Assembly (NCBI GenBank): GCA_020850355.1 | Contig: JADZEX010000021.1 | Location: forward strand, 124,001 to 188,000 | Direction of reading: 5' to 3' | Origin: Fimbriimonadaceae bacterium | GTDB lineage: Bacteria; Armatimonadota; UBA10988 | Length of the DNA stretch: 64,000 bases | Made by a program: the position numbers and the translations under genes | The notes under the pieces: model-generated | Told to the model about the DNA's origin: nothing | What the model saw: only the letters and a program-made list of their open reading frames with translations | Database searches by the model: none | Part shown: piece by piece, positions 35,319 through 43,110 of the stretch | Position numbering within the stretch: position 1 is the stretch's first letter | How the letters are laid out: each line of letters opens with the position of its first letter

Positions 35319-36455
35319 TTACTCCGGGACGTCGACGCGGTAGACCCCGACGCTGCCGCCACGGTCGCTGTTGAACAGGATCTGCCGGTCGTCGAGCGTG
35401 AACACCGGGTGCGGGTGCGAGGGCTGGTCCTGCCACGAGGTGTCGTGCCGACAGAGTGGCGTGAGGTGGCACATTTCGTCGTCGCCGTGGTCGATCACCG
35501 CCAGCACGCCCTGGCCCTGCGGCACGTCGGGCAGGCGACAGCAGTCGCCGACAAAGCGCGTGCCGACGTGATTGGCCTGAATGTGCGAGGGCATCCCGCC
35601 CGGGAAGCGGTAGAACCGCGCCTCGTGCTCCAGCACATCGGTGACCACGTTGTAGTGGACCCAATCCTTGGCGGTGGGGGTCATCCGCTGGCTGAACTGC
35701 ACCAGCAGCCGGCCGTCATCGAGGAAGGTCTCGTGGCCGGACCGGCTGACGTAGCGGCCGCGGTCGAGGATCGGCGTGGCCTGATGCGTCGCCGCGTTGA
35801 GGGTCCAGAGGCGCTGCACCTGTTCCCAGGGGCCCTCGTGGCAGAAGACCACCCAGTTCGGTTCGGTCGGGCTGACGTTGACGTGGCTGATCCACTCCCG
35901 CTCGCCCCACAGGCAGCTCGACTTGGCGCTGTCCACCTCCACCCGAAAGATCAGGCAACTCGGCCGGCGGAACAGCCGCTCGTAGAAGTCGCTGTATTGG
36001 AAGCCGGTGAAGGTGTTGGTCTGCAACACCTCGGCGACCGCGAAGGTGACCGTCTGACCATCGAAGCTGGGGCTCAGGATCGAGGCGCGGTAGCCCTCGT
36101 TGACGGTGTGGATCACCTCGGCCTGGAACGTCGCCAGGTCGATCCGGTAGACCTGCTGCCCGCTGCAGACGCAGACCACCTCGCGGCCGGGGAGCCAGGT
36201 CGAGTTGTGCCCGGCGACGCCGTTCGGCAGGTCGCTGATCTGCACCAGTTGGCCGCTGGTCAGGTCCAACAGATGGGCCTGCACCCGCCCGGCGACCTCT
36301 CGGCTGACCAACAGCCGCTGGCCGTGCAGCACCGGCTGCGTGAAGTAGGGGTACCAGCTCCGCACGCCGTCGTCGGTCAGCTTGGTGACCGGTCGGCCGG
36401 TCAGCGGGTCGGCGGCGGTGACGGGCGTCAGGTGGGTGACGGTGCCGAGCGACAT
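35319..36455 (-). CDS. ogl: Oligogalacturonate lyase-like (PL22 family)
   Basis: A 378-residue cytoplasmic seven-bladed propeller, close in length to Erwinia Ogl (388). Recognisable are RLLVSREVAGRVQAHLLDL, ISHVNVSPTEPNWVVFCHEGPWEQVQ and PGGMPSHIQANHVGTRFVGD. The His residues in the latter two belong to the metal-binding and catalytic set of PL22. The enzyme splits unsaturated digalacturonate in the final steps of pectin breakdown. AGGAGACAGCC precedes the ATG. It is followed by an acetamidase-type gene in the same operon. No KdgF or KduI gene is adjacent, so the downstream pathway is elsewhere. A weaker possibility is a non-catalytic WD40-like TolB-type protein. Confidence 0.8.
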   Translation of the reverse strand: MSLGTVTHLTPVTAADPLTGRPVTKLTDDGVRSWYPYFTQPVLHGQRLLVSREVAGRVQAHLLDLTSGQLVQISDLPNGVAGHNSTWLPGREVVCVCSGQQVYRIDLATFQAEVIHTVNEGYRASILSPSFDGQTVTFAVAEVLQTNTFTGFQYSDFYERLFRRPSCLIFRVEVDSAKSSCLWGEREWISHVNVSPTEPNWVVFCHEGPWEQVQRLWTLNAATHQATPILDRGRYVSRSGHETFLDDGRLLVQFSQRMTPTAKDWVHYNVVTDVLEHEARFYRFPGGMPSHIQANHVGTRFVGDCCRLPDVPQGQGVLAVIDHGDDEMCHLTPLCRHDTSWQDQPSHPHPVFTLDDRQILFNSDRGGSVGVYRVDVPE

Positions 36456-36483
36456 GGCTGTCTCCTGGGTCCAGCGCGGTCGC

Positions 36484-36517
36484 GGCCCCCGCTCGACAGG
36501 TGCGCCGAGAGGGGGCC
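36484..36517 (-). terminator. Imperfect hairpin, possible terminator of the 44.5-36.5 kb operon
   Basis: GGCCCCC (36484-36490) pairs with GGGGGCC (36511-36517), extended inward by CTCG/CGAG with one mismatch. It lies just past the stop of the Gfo/Idh/MocA gene. No T-tract follows, so Rho-independent function is uncertain. Confidence 0.4.
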
Positions 36518-36532
36518 GGGCAGCGCAGCAGG

Positions 36533-37522
36533 CTACAGTTCAACCGCCTGTCCGGTGGCGATCGAGTGATAGGCGGCTTCGACCACCGCGACGGTGCGGC
36601 GCGCCTCGCGGAACGGCACGGCCGTCGCGGTGTCGTCGCGGATCGCCGTCACGAAGGCCCGCATCTCGCCCAGCACCGGGGTCTCCACTTTGTCGGGCTT
36701 GAGCGTCTGCGTCTCGGCACCGGGCTCCCACAGCTTGTAGGTGATCTCGCCGCCGAAGAACGAGGCCGCGGTGGCCGAACCATGCTCGCAATCGAGGCGC
36801 GCGGCGTACGACGGCAGGGTGGTCACGCCGGTCGACTGCAGCACGCCGACGGCGCCGCTCTCAAAGGCCAGGCTGACCCAGGTGCAGTCGGGGTAGTCGC
36901 TGCGCAGGTCGACCATCTGCCCGCCGACCGCCATCACGCGCTTCACCGGGCCGGCCACCCAGAGCATGAAGTCGAGCTCGTGGGCATTGACTTCCAGCAG
37001 CGTGCCGCCGCTCAGCTCGCGGCTATAGCGCCACGGCGCGGAGTTGGCGCCCCATCCGCTGCCGAGCCGCTCAACATAGATGGAGCGCACGGCGCCGAGT
37101 GGCCAGCCCTGGACCATCTTGTGCAACATGCGGTGCGTCGGGTGCCAGCGACAGACCTGGCCGACCATCGACTTGACCCCGGCCGCCTCGACCGCCGCGA
37201 TCATCGCGTCGCAGTCGGCCACGGTCGCCGCCAGGGGCTTCTCGCTGAAGACGTGCTTCCCGGCGGCCGCGGCGGCCTCCACCGGCGGGCGATGCAAGCC
37301 GCCCGGGGTGGCCACGACCACCGCATCGACGTCGCCACGGGTCACCAGGTCGGCGTAGTCGGCCACTGCCGTGGCGCTGTACTTGCCGGCTGCCTCGGCG
37401 CAGCGCTCGGCATCGACATCACTGACGGCCGTCACGCAGACGCCCGGCAGGGTCACCGCCTGATCGCACAACGCCTTGCCCATCCCACCACAACCGATCA
37501 GGCCTAGACGGACCTGCTGCAT
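36533..37522 (-). CDS. Gfo/Idh/MocA family oxidoreductase (operon gene 5)
   Basis: A 329-residue NAD(P)-dependent sugar or inositol-type dehydrogenase. The Rossmann motif is LGLIGCGGMGKA at 6-17. The family EKP motif is in HVFSEKPLAA, with the catalytic-domain VNAHELDFMLWVAGP following the usual GG-x-L-x-D/E-x-x-x-H pattern. The ATG at 37522 has GGAG 7 nt upstream and lies 1 nt after the stop of the arrestin-like gene. It is therefore the last gene of a packed minus-strand operon. Substrate unknown. Confidence 0.88.
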   Translation of the reverse strand: MQQVRLGLIGCGGMGKALCDQAVTLPGVCVTAVSDVDAERCAEAAGKYSATAVADYADLVTRGDVDAVVVATPGGLHRPPVEAAAAAGKHVFSEKPLAATVADCDAMIAAVEAAGVKSMVGQVCRWHPTHRMLHKMVQGWPLGAVRSIYVERLGSGWGANSAPWRYSRELSGGTLLEVNAHELDFMLWVAGPVKRVMAVGGQMVDLRSDYPDCTWVSLAFESGAVGVLQSTGVTTLPSYAARLDCEHGSATAASFFGGEITYKLWEPGAETQTLKPDKVETPVLGEMRAFVTAIRDDTATAVPFREARRTVAVVEAAYHSIATGQAVEL

Positions 37523-37523
37523 C

Positions 37524-38471
37524 TCACCGCTCCTCGCTCTGGCTGGCTGCTTCGGCCTCGCTGGCTGGATCCTCCCTGCCACCCGAATCCCAGAGTCGCA
37601 GCGGCAGACTCAGCCGGGGGCCGAGCTGCCAGGGCACCAGCACCGTCGCGTCGAGGCGCCATTCGAGCCACCAGCGCGGGCTGCGCAGGCTGGGCGCCAG
37701 GCGGCGCGGCAAGTGCCAGGCAAAGGGCTCGCGGATCCGCTCCTGGGCCGGCAGCGGCAGGACGCGATCGGCCACCACCCACTCGTTGACGTCGGTCGCC
37801 GCGCGGAAGCGGCTGGTCTCGGCGGCCACCAGCTCCAGCAGCAGGCGCCGCCCCGGGCGGGCGCCGCGGTTGACCACCTCGTACCAGCCCTCCAGCGGCT
37901 CATGCAACTCGAGGTGCCCTTGGGGCAGCCCCAGACGCAGGTCGACCGCCGCCAGCCAGGGCGCGCCAGCCAGCCAGCCTGGCCGGTTGGCCGCCTCGAC
38001 GGCGGAGTCGCTGACGGGCGCGTCCTGCGGGGCGCTCCAGAGGTGCAAGGGCTGCCAGGCCTGCAGCGGTTCGCCGCCCAGGCGCAGGCTTGCCAGCACC
38101 TCGTGTTCGACCACCACCTCGGCGCCGCCGTAGGTCGGCAGGGCCTCGGCCGGCACGGTCAGCCGAAACGGCAGGGCGTGGCGCCCGGCGGCGAGGCGGA
38201 CCGGGGAGAGCGTGGTGGTCAGGTGGAAGTCCTCGCGCAGGTGACCGGTGCGGCTGCGTCCGAACCAGCGCGGCACCGGCTGGCTGTAGATCGGCGGCGG
38301 ATAGCGGGTCGCCGCGGCGAGCAGTTCGCGGCCGGCGACCGTGACCCGGATCGCGGCGACGTCGCGGCTCGCGGGCAGAGTCACGATCAGTTGCCCGCTG
38401 ACGGTCTCGCCGGCGCGCACAGCGACGCGATCGAGGACGATCTCCAGACCGGTGGGCAGAGTATCCAGCAT
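37524..38471 (-). CDS. Arrestin-like (Spo0M-type) beta-sandwich protein (operon gene 4)
   Basis: A 315-residue protein without a signal peptide; GGAGGAGGGAC precedes the ATG at 38471. The beginning, GLEIVLDRVAVRAGETVSGQL, with DVAAIRVTVAGRE, and later VRLAAGRHALPFRLTVP, is the arrestin N-terminal fold pattern seen in bacterial SpoOM-type proteins. In eukaryotes arrestins bind receptors; in bacteria Spo0M affects sporulation and cell shape, but roles are mostly unknown. Its place between an unknown helical protein and a sugar dehydrogenase, with no sporulation genes near, suggests a different scaffold or binding job. Confidence 0.65.
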   Translation of the reverse strand: MLDTLPTGLEIVLDRVAVRAGETVSGQLIVTLPASRDVAAIRVTVAGRELLAAATRYPPPIYSQPVPRWFGRSRTGHLREDFHLTTTLSPVRLAAGRHALPFRLTVPAEALPTYGGAEVVVEHEVLASLRLGGEPLQAWQPLHLWSAPQDAPVSDSAVEAANRPGWLAGAPWLAAVDLRLGLPQGHLELHEPLEGWYEVVNRGARPGRRLLLELVAAETSRFRAATDVNEWVVADRVLPLPAQERIREPFAWHLPRRLAPSLRSPRWWLEWRLDATVLVPWQLGPRLSLPLRLWDSGGREDPASEAEAASQSEER

Positions 38472-38485
38472 GTCCCTCCTCCGCT

Positions 38486-39601
38486 TCAGCTTCGCGCCGT
38501 CGGCCGGGGTACCTCCCGGTCGAGCAGCGCCTCGCGCCAGCGCCAGCCCAGCTCTTGCCGCACGGCGGCGGCGCGTTCGTGCAGCCAGCCCAGCAGCCCG
38601 CTGAGCAGTGCCTGCCAGCCATCTTCGGGACAACCCCGCCCGGCTCGCGCGCGTTCCCAGGCCACCACCCAGCGCTGCGCCTCGGGGGCCGGCGGCCACG
38701 GCTCCACCGGCGGCTGGAGCAGGCTCCAGGGCCAGGTCGGGAGCGGCCCGTCCGGCGCCGGAGCGCTGGTTACCCGCGGCGTCCAGCACTGGGCCTCGTG
38801 CCGCGGCAGCTCCGCCAGCGCCGCGCTCACCGGCGCCTGGGCCGCGGACGCGCCGTGCGCCTGCAGGTCGCCGGCGGCCCACCAGGCCACCAGCGCCAGC
38901 AACGCGCCGCGCCGCCAGCGGTCGCCGTCGGACTCGCGCCACTGCTGGCGGGCCGCCCGCAGCGCGGCCTGGCGCACCGCTGCCAGCCGGGCGTTGCTGT
39001 CGAGCAGCAGGGCCACCTGTCGCTGGGCCTCCAGCGCCGCCGCCACCCAGGTCGGCTGGCGGTGCCCCAGGGCCATGCCGAGATCGGCTTCGAGGGCGCT
39101 CAGCAACGCTCGCCAGGAGTGCTCCAACCGCGCCCCCAGGGCCTCGCGCAGCACGCTCGGCAGGCACTCGGCGGGTGCCAGCCGGGGCAGCTCTTCGCAG
39201 CCGCGATGCCAGGCCTCGAGGTCGCCAGTCGCCGCACTGACGGCCAGCGCCAAGGCCCGCCGGTCGCCCTCCTGCAGCCCTGCCGGGAGGTCGTCCAGGC
39301 AGCCGCCGCGCTGGTCCAACGGCCCGCGCAACGCGCCCTCGAGCGGCGCCGGAAGGGGCCGGGCCGACGCCGCCGGGAGGGTGCCGCCGAGCGCCGCCAG
39401 GGCGATGGCGGCCGACCAGCGCGGCCGGTCGGCGTCCAGCTCGGCCAGCCGCTGCCAGGATTCGCGGTCGGCCGGAGCGGCCAGCAGGCGGAGCCGCAGC
39501 GCCTCGGCCGTGGCGGCCAGCGGTGCCGCGGCCGAACTCGGCCAGACCAGCGGCTGCGCCGCGGCCTGCAGCGCCGCCAGCCAGGCCCGGCGAGTGGTCA
39601 C
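38486..39601 (-). CDS. Unrecognised helical protein (operon gene 3)
   Basis: A 371-residue protein I cannot place in a family. It has no signal peptide or clear membrane helix and is rich in Ala, Leu, Trp and Arg. Long amphipathic helices dominate (EAQRQVALLLDSNARLAAVRQ is one example region near 190-210), suggesting a repeat-type or all-alpha scaffold. The start is a GTG at 39601, part of a GTGA overlap with the stop of the 1170-residue gene. No Shine-Dalgarno is visible, so it is probably translated by coupling. The next gene starts 14 nt after its stop. Confidence 0.6.
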   Translation of the reverse strand: MTTRRAWLAALQAAAQPLVWPSSAAAPLAATAEALRLRLLAAPADRESWQRLAELDADRPRWSAAIALAALGGTLPAASARPLPAPLEGALRGPLDQRGGCLDDLPAGLQEGDRRALALAVSAATGDLEAWHRGCEELPRLAPAECLPSVLREALGARLEHSWRALLSALEADLGMALGHRQPTWVAAALEAQRQVALLLDSNARLAAVRQAALRAARQQWRESDGDRWRRGALLALVAWWAAGDLQAHGASAAQAPVSAALAELPRHEAQCWTPRVTSAPAPDGPLPTWPWSLLQPPVEPWPPAPEAQRWVVAWERARAGRGCPEDGWQALLSGLLGWLHERAAAVRQELGWRWREALLDREVPRPTARS

Positions 39602-42600
39602 GGCGCCAGCCGCCGGGCGACCTGACTGCGCGGCGGCGGCGGCTCAACCCCCAACAGGGCCGGTCGCGCGGTCAGCTCCGCCAGCTCCAGTCGCCCGGCC
39701 CCGGCCGTCAGCAGTTGCCAGTCGCCCGCCGGCAGGTCGACGTCCCAGCGCCACCAGGCCGGCGGTGGCTCGATCCAGTGGACCGCGTCCCCCGCGCGCA
39801 GGCCGAGGCGCAGCGGCAGGGCAGCGGAGCGCGCCCGCGCCCAGACGGTGACGCTCCAACGGCGCGCGGTGGCCGGCAGCCGGCTGCTCAGAATCGGGCG
39901 CGGCTCCGCGCCACAGCGGGTCAGGTCGACCGCCAGGCCGTGCTCGCCGCGGACGAAGTCGGGCGTCGCACAGCGTCCGACGACCGCCTCGCCCCACTCC
40001 CCAGGCAACAGCCGGTAGGGCTCCGCGGAGGACTCGAAACCAAGACTCACCGGCGGCGGCGGCAGCGTCTCGGGCGCCGGACCAGCCGGTGGCGTTGCCG
40101 GCAGGCGCGTCGCGGGGCACCAAAGCTGGCCGAGCCGCTGGCGACTGCCCGCCTCGCCGTCGCCGCAGGCCGCCAACTGCACCTCCCGCCCGGCCCCGTC
40201 GTCGTCGTGCAGCAGCAGGTCGAAGCCGCAGACGTCCTGCTCGCGAAGCCGGGCGAGCGCCCAGGGGCTGAGGTCCAGCCGCGCCTCGGCCTGCCAGCCG
40301 CCGGGGACCTGGCGCGCGCGGACGCGGGTCGCCGTCAGCAGGGCCGGGGCGCGGGGCGGCACGACGGTCTTGCAGCGCGCCGTGAACTGGCCCTCGGTGC
40401 CCGGCGCCAGGAACAGCCGCAGCACCGCGTCGGTCGGCCCGAGTTGCGGCTCCCCGGCCGGGTCGAAGTCGAGGCACAACTCGACCGCATCGCCGCCGGT
40501 GGCCGGGTCTGGCGCGGTCATCTGCAACTGGTTGTCGCGCACCTCGACCCCCAGCACAAAGCCCTCGGCGGTTGGGCAGAGCCGCCACTGGGCGGAGGCG
40601 TCGTCAGGACCCAGCCAGTCGACCTCGGACCGCAGCAGGTGCGCCGTGCCGCCCAGCGGGATCGGCGCCAGGCGCTCCGGCCAGTCCTCCAACAGCGCGT
40701 CGACCGCCGGCGGCGGCGCGCCGTCGCGCGGCAGGTAGAGCAGGCCGCGGGAGAGGTCCTGGACCGTCCGGCCGGTCTCGGCGGTAACCCGCCAGCGCCC
40801 TGGCCGGCCGGGTTGCCAGGAGCTGACCGGCACCCACCACTCCTGGCCCGGCCAGTCGACCTCGTCGCCGCTGGCGGCCGCGGTCCAGGCCGGCTGGCAG
40901 CCCGGGCTGCCGGCCAGCCGCACGGCGCCCTCGCCAGCGCCGCGGGCCAGGTGGCGCAGGCTGACTTGGAGGCCCGGCCGACCGTCGCGGATGCTCAGAT
41001 GACTGCGCGCGGCAACCTCGCGGACACCGTGCAGCGTCGCCGCCTCCAGCCAGCCTTCCAGCAGATCGCGGCGCGGCGCTTCCAGCAGGGTCGGCTCGAA
41101 GCTCAGCGGCAGGTCCAGCCAGGCGCCGCGGTAGCACTCCCGGCGTTCGCGGCCGTAGAGGCTGAAGGCCCTAAGCAGCACGCCGCTCATGGTGCGAATC
41201 CGCAGGCGCGGCGCGCGGCCATCCAGCCGCGGCGCGGTGCTCCGCAGGCGATCGTCGGTGGGGTCCCAGACCAGTGCCACGGCGCGCCCGTCGGGCAACT
41301 CGGCGGCGCACCAGCGCCAGCCGGCCTCGGCGCGGTGCGGGCTGCGCAGCCGACCGACGACGCCCCAGCGGGCCCGCCAGGCTTCCCAGACCGCTTCGCG
41401 CGGGCCGTAGCCGCCGGTCCAGCCGGTGGGGAAGCCGACCAGCGGTTGGCTCTGCCAGAACTCGAGCAGTTGCCGCGCCGCCAGTTGGAACGGGCTGACC
41501 TCGTCGGCCAGCCGCTCCGGCGTCACCAGCCGCGGGCCCGCTTCCAGCGGTGCCACCGGCCGTAGCGCGCGGGGGGCCAGTTGCAGCGCGGGTCGCTCGG
41601 CGCCGGGCGGACTGCCCTCTTCGAGCAGCCCGAGGTCTTCCCACCACGGCTGCCGGTCGGGATCGTCACCCAGCCGGCCGGCCGCCAGGAACAGGGTCCG
41701 GCGCTCCAGCAGCTCGGCGGCGTCGACCTCCAGAACCGCCCGCCGCAGCGCGGCGTACTGCGCCGGATCGGCCGGCGGCCGGCTGCGATCGGTGCCCGCC
41801 CCGGCCAGCGTGGCCGCCGGATCGGCGGCCAGCACGGTCTCCCGGAAACGCCGCAGATACTCGACGTAGTCGGCGCCGGCCCAGTACCGCGCCGGCTCTT
41901 CGTCGAGTTCCCAGACCACCGGCTCGGCGGCAAGGTGGTCAACCAGGGCCCGCGTCCAGGCCAGGAAGCGCTCCAAATCGGGCAGCGCCAGGCTGCCGCC
42001 GAGACCGTGACTGCTGCTGCGGCGACTGCTCAGCACCTGCGCCGGCAGCCGCTCCTGCGGACTCAGCGCCAGCACCAGGTTGAGCCGCAGCCGCATCGCC
42101 CGCAGCGGCGCCAGCCGGGCGTCGAGCGCCTCGAACTGCGGACGGCCGGCGGCGTCGGCGGCGTCCCGCCACGGCACCACCAGCCGAGCTTGCCGACAGC
42201 CCCAGGCCCGCGCCTCGGCGGCCAGCTCCAGGGCCGGGTCGGTGAGCACCCAGGGTGGCTCGGGGCCCTCGTCCAGCGTGCGGTCCGGCGCCACCGCCAG
42301 CCAGCGTTGCACGGCGGTCTCGCCGGCCGCGGCGGTAACCTCCCAGAGCCCCGCCGGCAGGTCCGGCAGCGGCACCTCCCAGAGCTGCGGCGCCAGCGGC
42401 GCCAGGCGCTGCTGCTGTTGTACCCAGCCGTCGGCCGCGCGGACGGTCAGCGCGACCGTCTGGCCCTCCAGCCCGCGGCCTGCCAGGCGCAACGTCAACG
42501 TCCCCGGCAGCACGCTGCCGGCCGGCCCGTTGGCGCGCCAACTCAAGTCCAGGCAGGGACTCCGCGGTGCCACTGGCGCGGCCACGGTGCCGTGGACCAG

Positions 42601-43110
42601 CCGCAGATCGTCGATCCAGACCTCGCCCCGGCCGACGGTCTCGCCGCTCAGGCTGAGCCGCGCGGTGGGCGTCGTCTCGCCCGGCACGACGCGGCGCTGC
42701 GCCCAGTCCAGCCCAGCCTCGCGGGCAGCGGCCGGGCTGACCGGCGGCGGCAGGGCCGCCACCGTCCAGTGCCCGGGCTGCCAGGTCGGCCCGGGCCGCA
42801 GGGTGGTCTGCCACTGTTGCCCGGCGGAGTCCCGCAGCGTCAGGCGCAGCGCCACCGCGCCGCTGCCGCGCAGCCGCCAGGCCAGGGTCACCGGCTCGCC
42901 GGGCGGCAGCGCCAGGCTGGCCGGCAGCTCGAGCCGGCTGCCCGGCGCGGGCAGCCACAGCGCGCCCTCCCGCCAGGCCGGCGCCAAGAGCGCCCCCGGC
43001 GCCGCGGCGAGTTGCCACGGTCCCGGCCCGAGGTCGCCCGAGCTGTCGCCCGGCAGCAGATTGGGCACTGCCGCGAGCAGCCCGGCGAGCAGCCAGCAGA
43101 CGGTGATCAC
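39598..43110 (-). CDS. Large secreted TIM-barrel-like protein with CBM9-like domain (operon gene 2)
   Basis: A 1170-residue protein starting with a GTG inside a GTGA overlap with the upstream M23-like gene. Residues 1-15 form a signal peptide (ITVCWLLAGLLAAVP). Jelly-roll segments occupy about 20-270. Residues about 280-620 read as a TIM barrel in which VVWELDEEPARYW (D403-E404-E405-P406) stands where a GH-A acid/base NEP would be. Residues about 803-980 (AVDALLEDWPE..., GFVLGVEVRDNQLQ, GGDAVELCLDFD) match a CBM9/DOMON-like sugar-binding domain. A further jelly roll ends the chain. It may bind or cleave a glycan at the cell surface. Confidence 0.62.
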   Translation of the reverse strand: MITVCWLLAGLLAAVPNLLPGDSSGDLGPGPWQLAAAPGALLAPAWREGALWLPAPGSRLELPASLALPPGEPVTLAWRLRGSGAVALRLTLRDSAGQQWQTTLRPGPTWQPGHWTVAALPPPVSPAAAREAGLDWAQRRVVPGETTPTARLSLSGETVGRGEVWIDDLRLVHGTVAAPVAPRSPCLDLSWRANGPAGSVLPGTLTLRLAGRGLEGQTVALTVRAADGWVQQQQRLAPLAPQLWEVPLPDLPAGLWEVTAAAGETAVQRWLAVAPDRTLDEGPEPPWVLTDPALELAAEARAWGCRQARLVVPWRDAADAAGRPQFEALDARLAPLRAMRLRLNLVLALSPQERLPAQVLSSRRSSSHGLGGSLALPDLERFLAWTRALVDHLAAEPVVWELDEEPARYWAGADYVEYLRRFRETVLAADPAATLAGAGTDRSRPPADPAQYAALRRAVLEVDAAELLERRTLFLAAGRLGDDPDRQPWWEDLGLLEEGSPPGAERPALQLAPRALRPVAPLEAGPRLVTPERLADEVSPFQLAARQLLEFWQSQPLVGFPTGWTGGYGPREAVWEAWRARWGVVGRLRSPHRAEAGWRWCAAELPDGRAVALVWDPTDDRLRSTAPRLDGRAPRLRIRTMSGVLLRAFSLYGRERRECYRGAWLDLPLSFEPTLLEAPRRDLLEGWLEAATLHGVREVAARSHLSIRDGRPGLQVSLRHLARGAGEGAVRLAGSPGCQPAWTAAASGDEVDWPGQEWWVPVSSWQPGRPGRWRVTAETGRTVQDLSRGLLYLPRDGAPPPAVDALLEDWPERLAPIPLGGTAHLLRSEVDWLGPDDASAQWRLCPTAEGFVLGVEVRDNQLQMTAPDPATGGDAVELCLDFDPAGEPQLGPTDAVLRLFLAPGTEGQFTARCKTVVPPRAPALLTATRVRARQVPGGWQAEARLDLSPWALARLREQDVCGFDLLLHDDDGAGREVQLAACGDGEAGSRQRLGQLWCPATRLPATPPAGPAPETLPPPPVSLGFESSAEPYRLLPGEWGEAVVGRCATPDFVRGEHGLAVDLTRCGAEPRPILSSRLPATARRWSVTVWARARSAALPLRLGLRAGDAVHWIEPPPAWWRWDVDLPAGDWQLLTAGAGRLELAELTARPALLGVEPPPPRSQVARRLAP

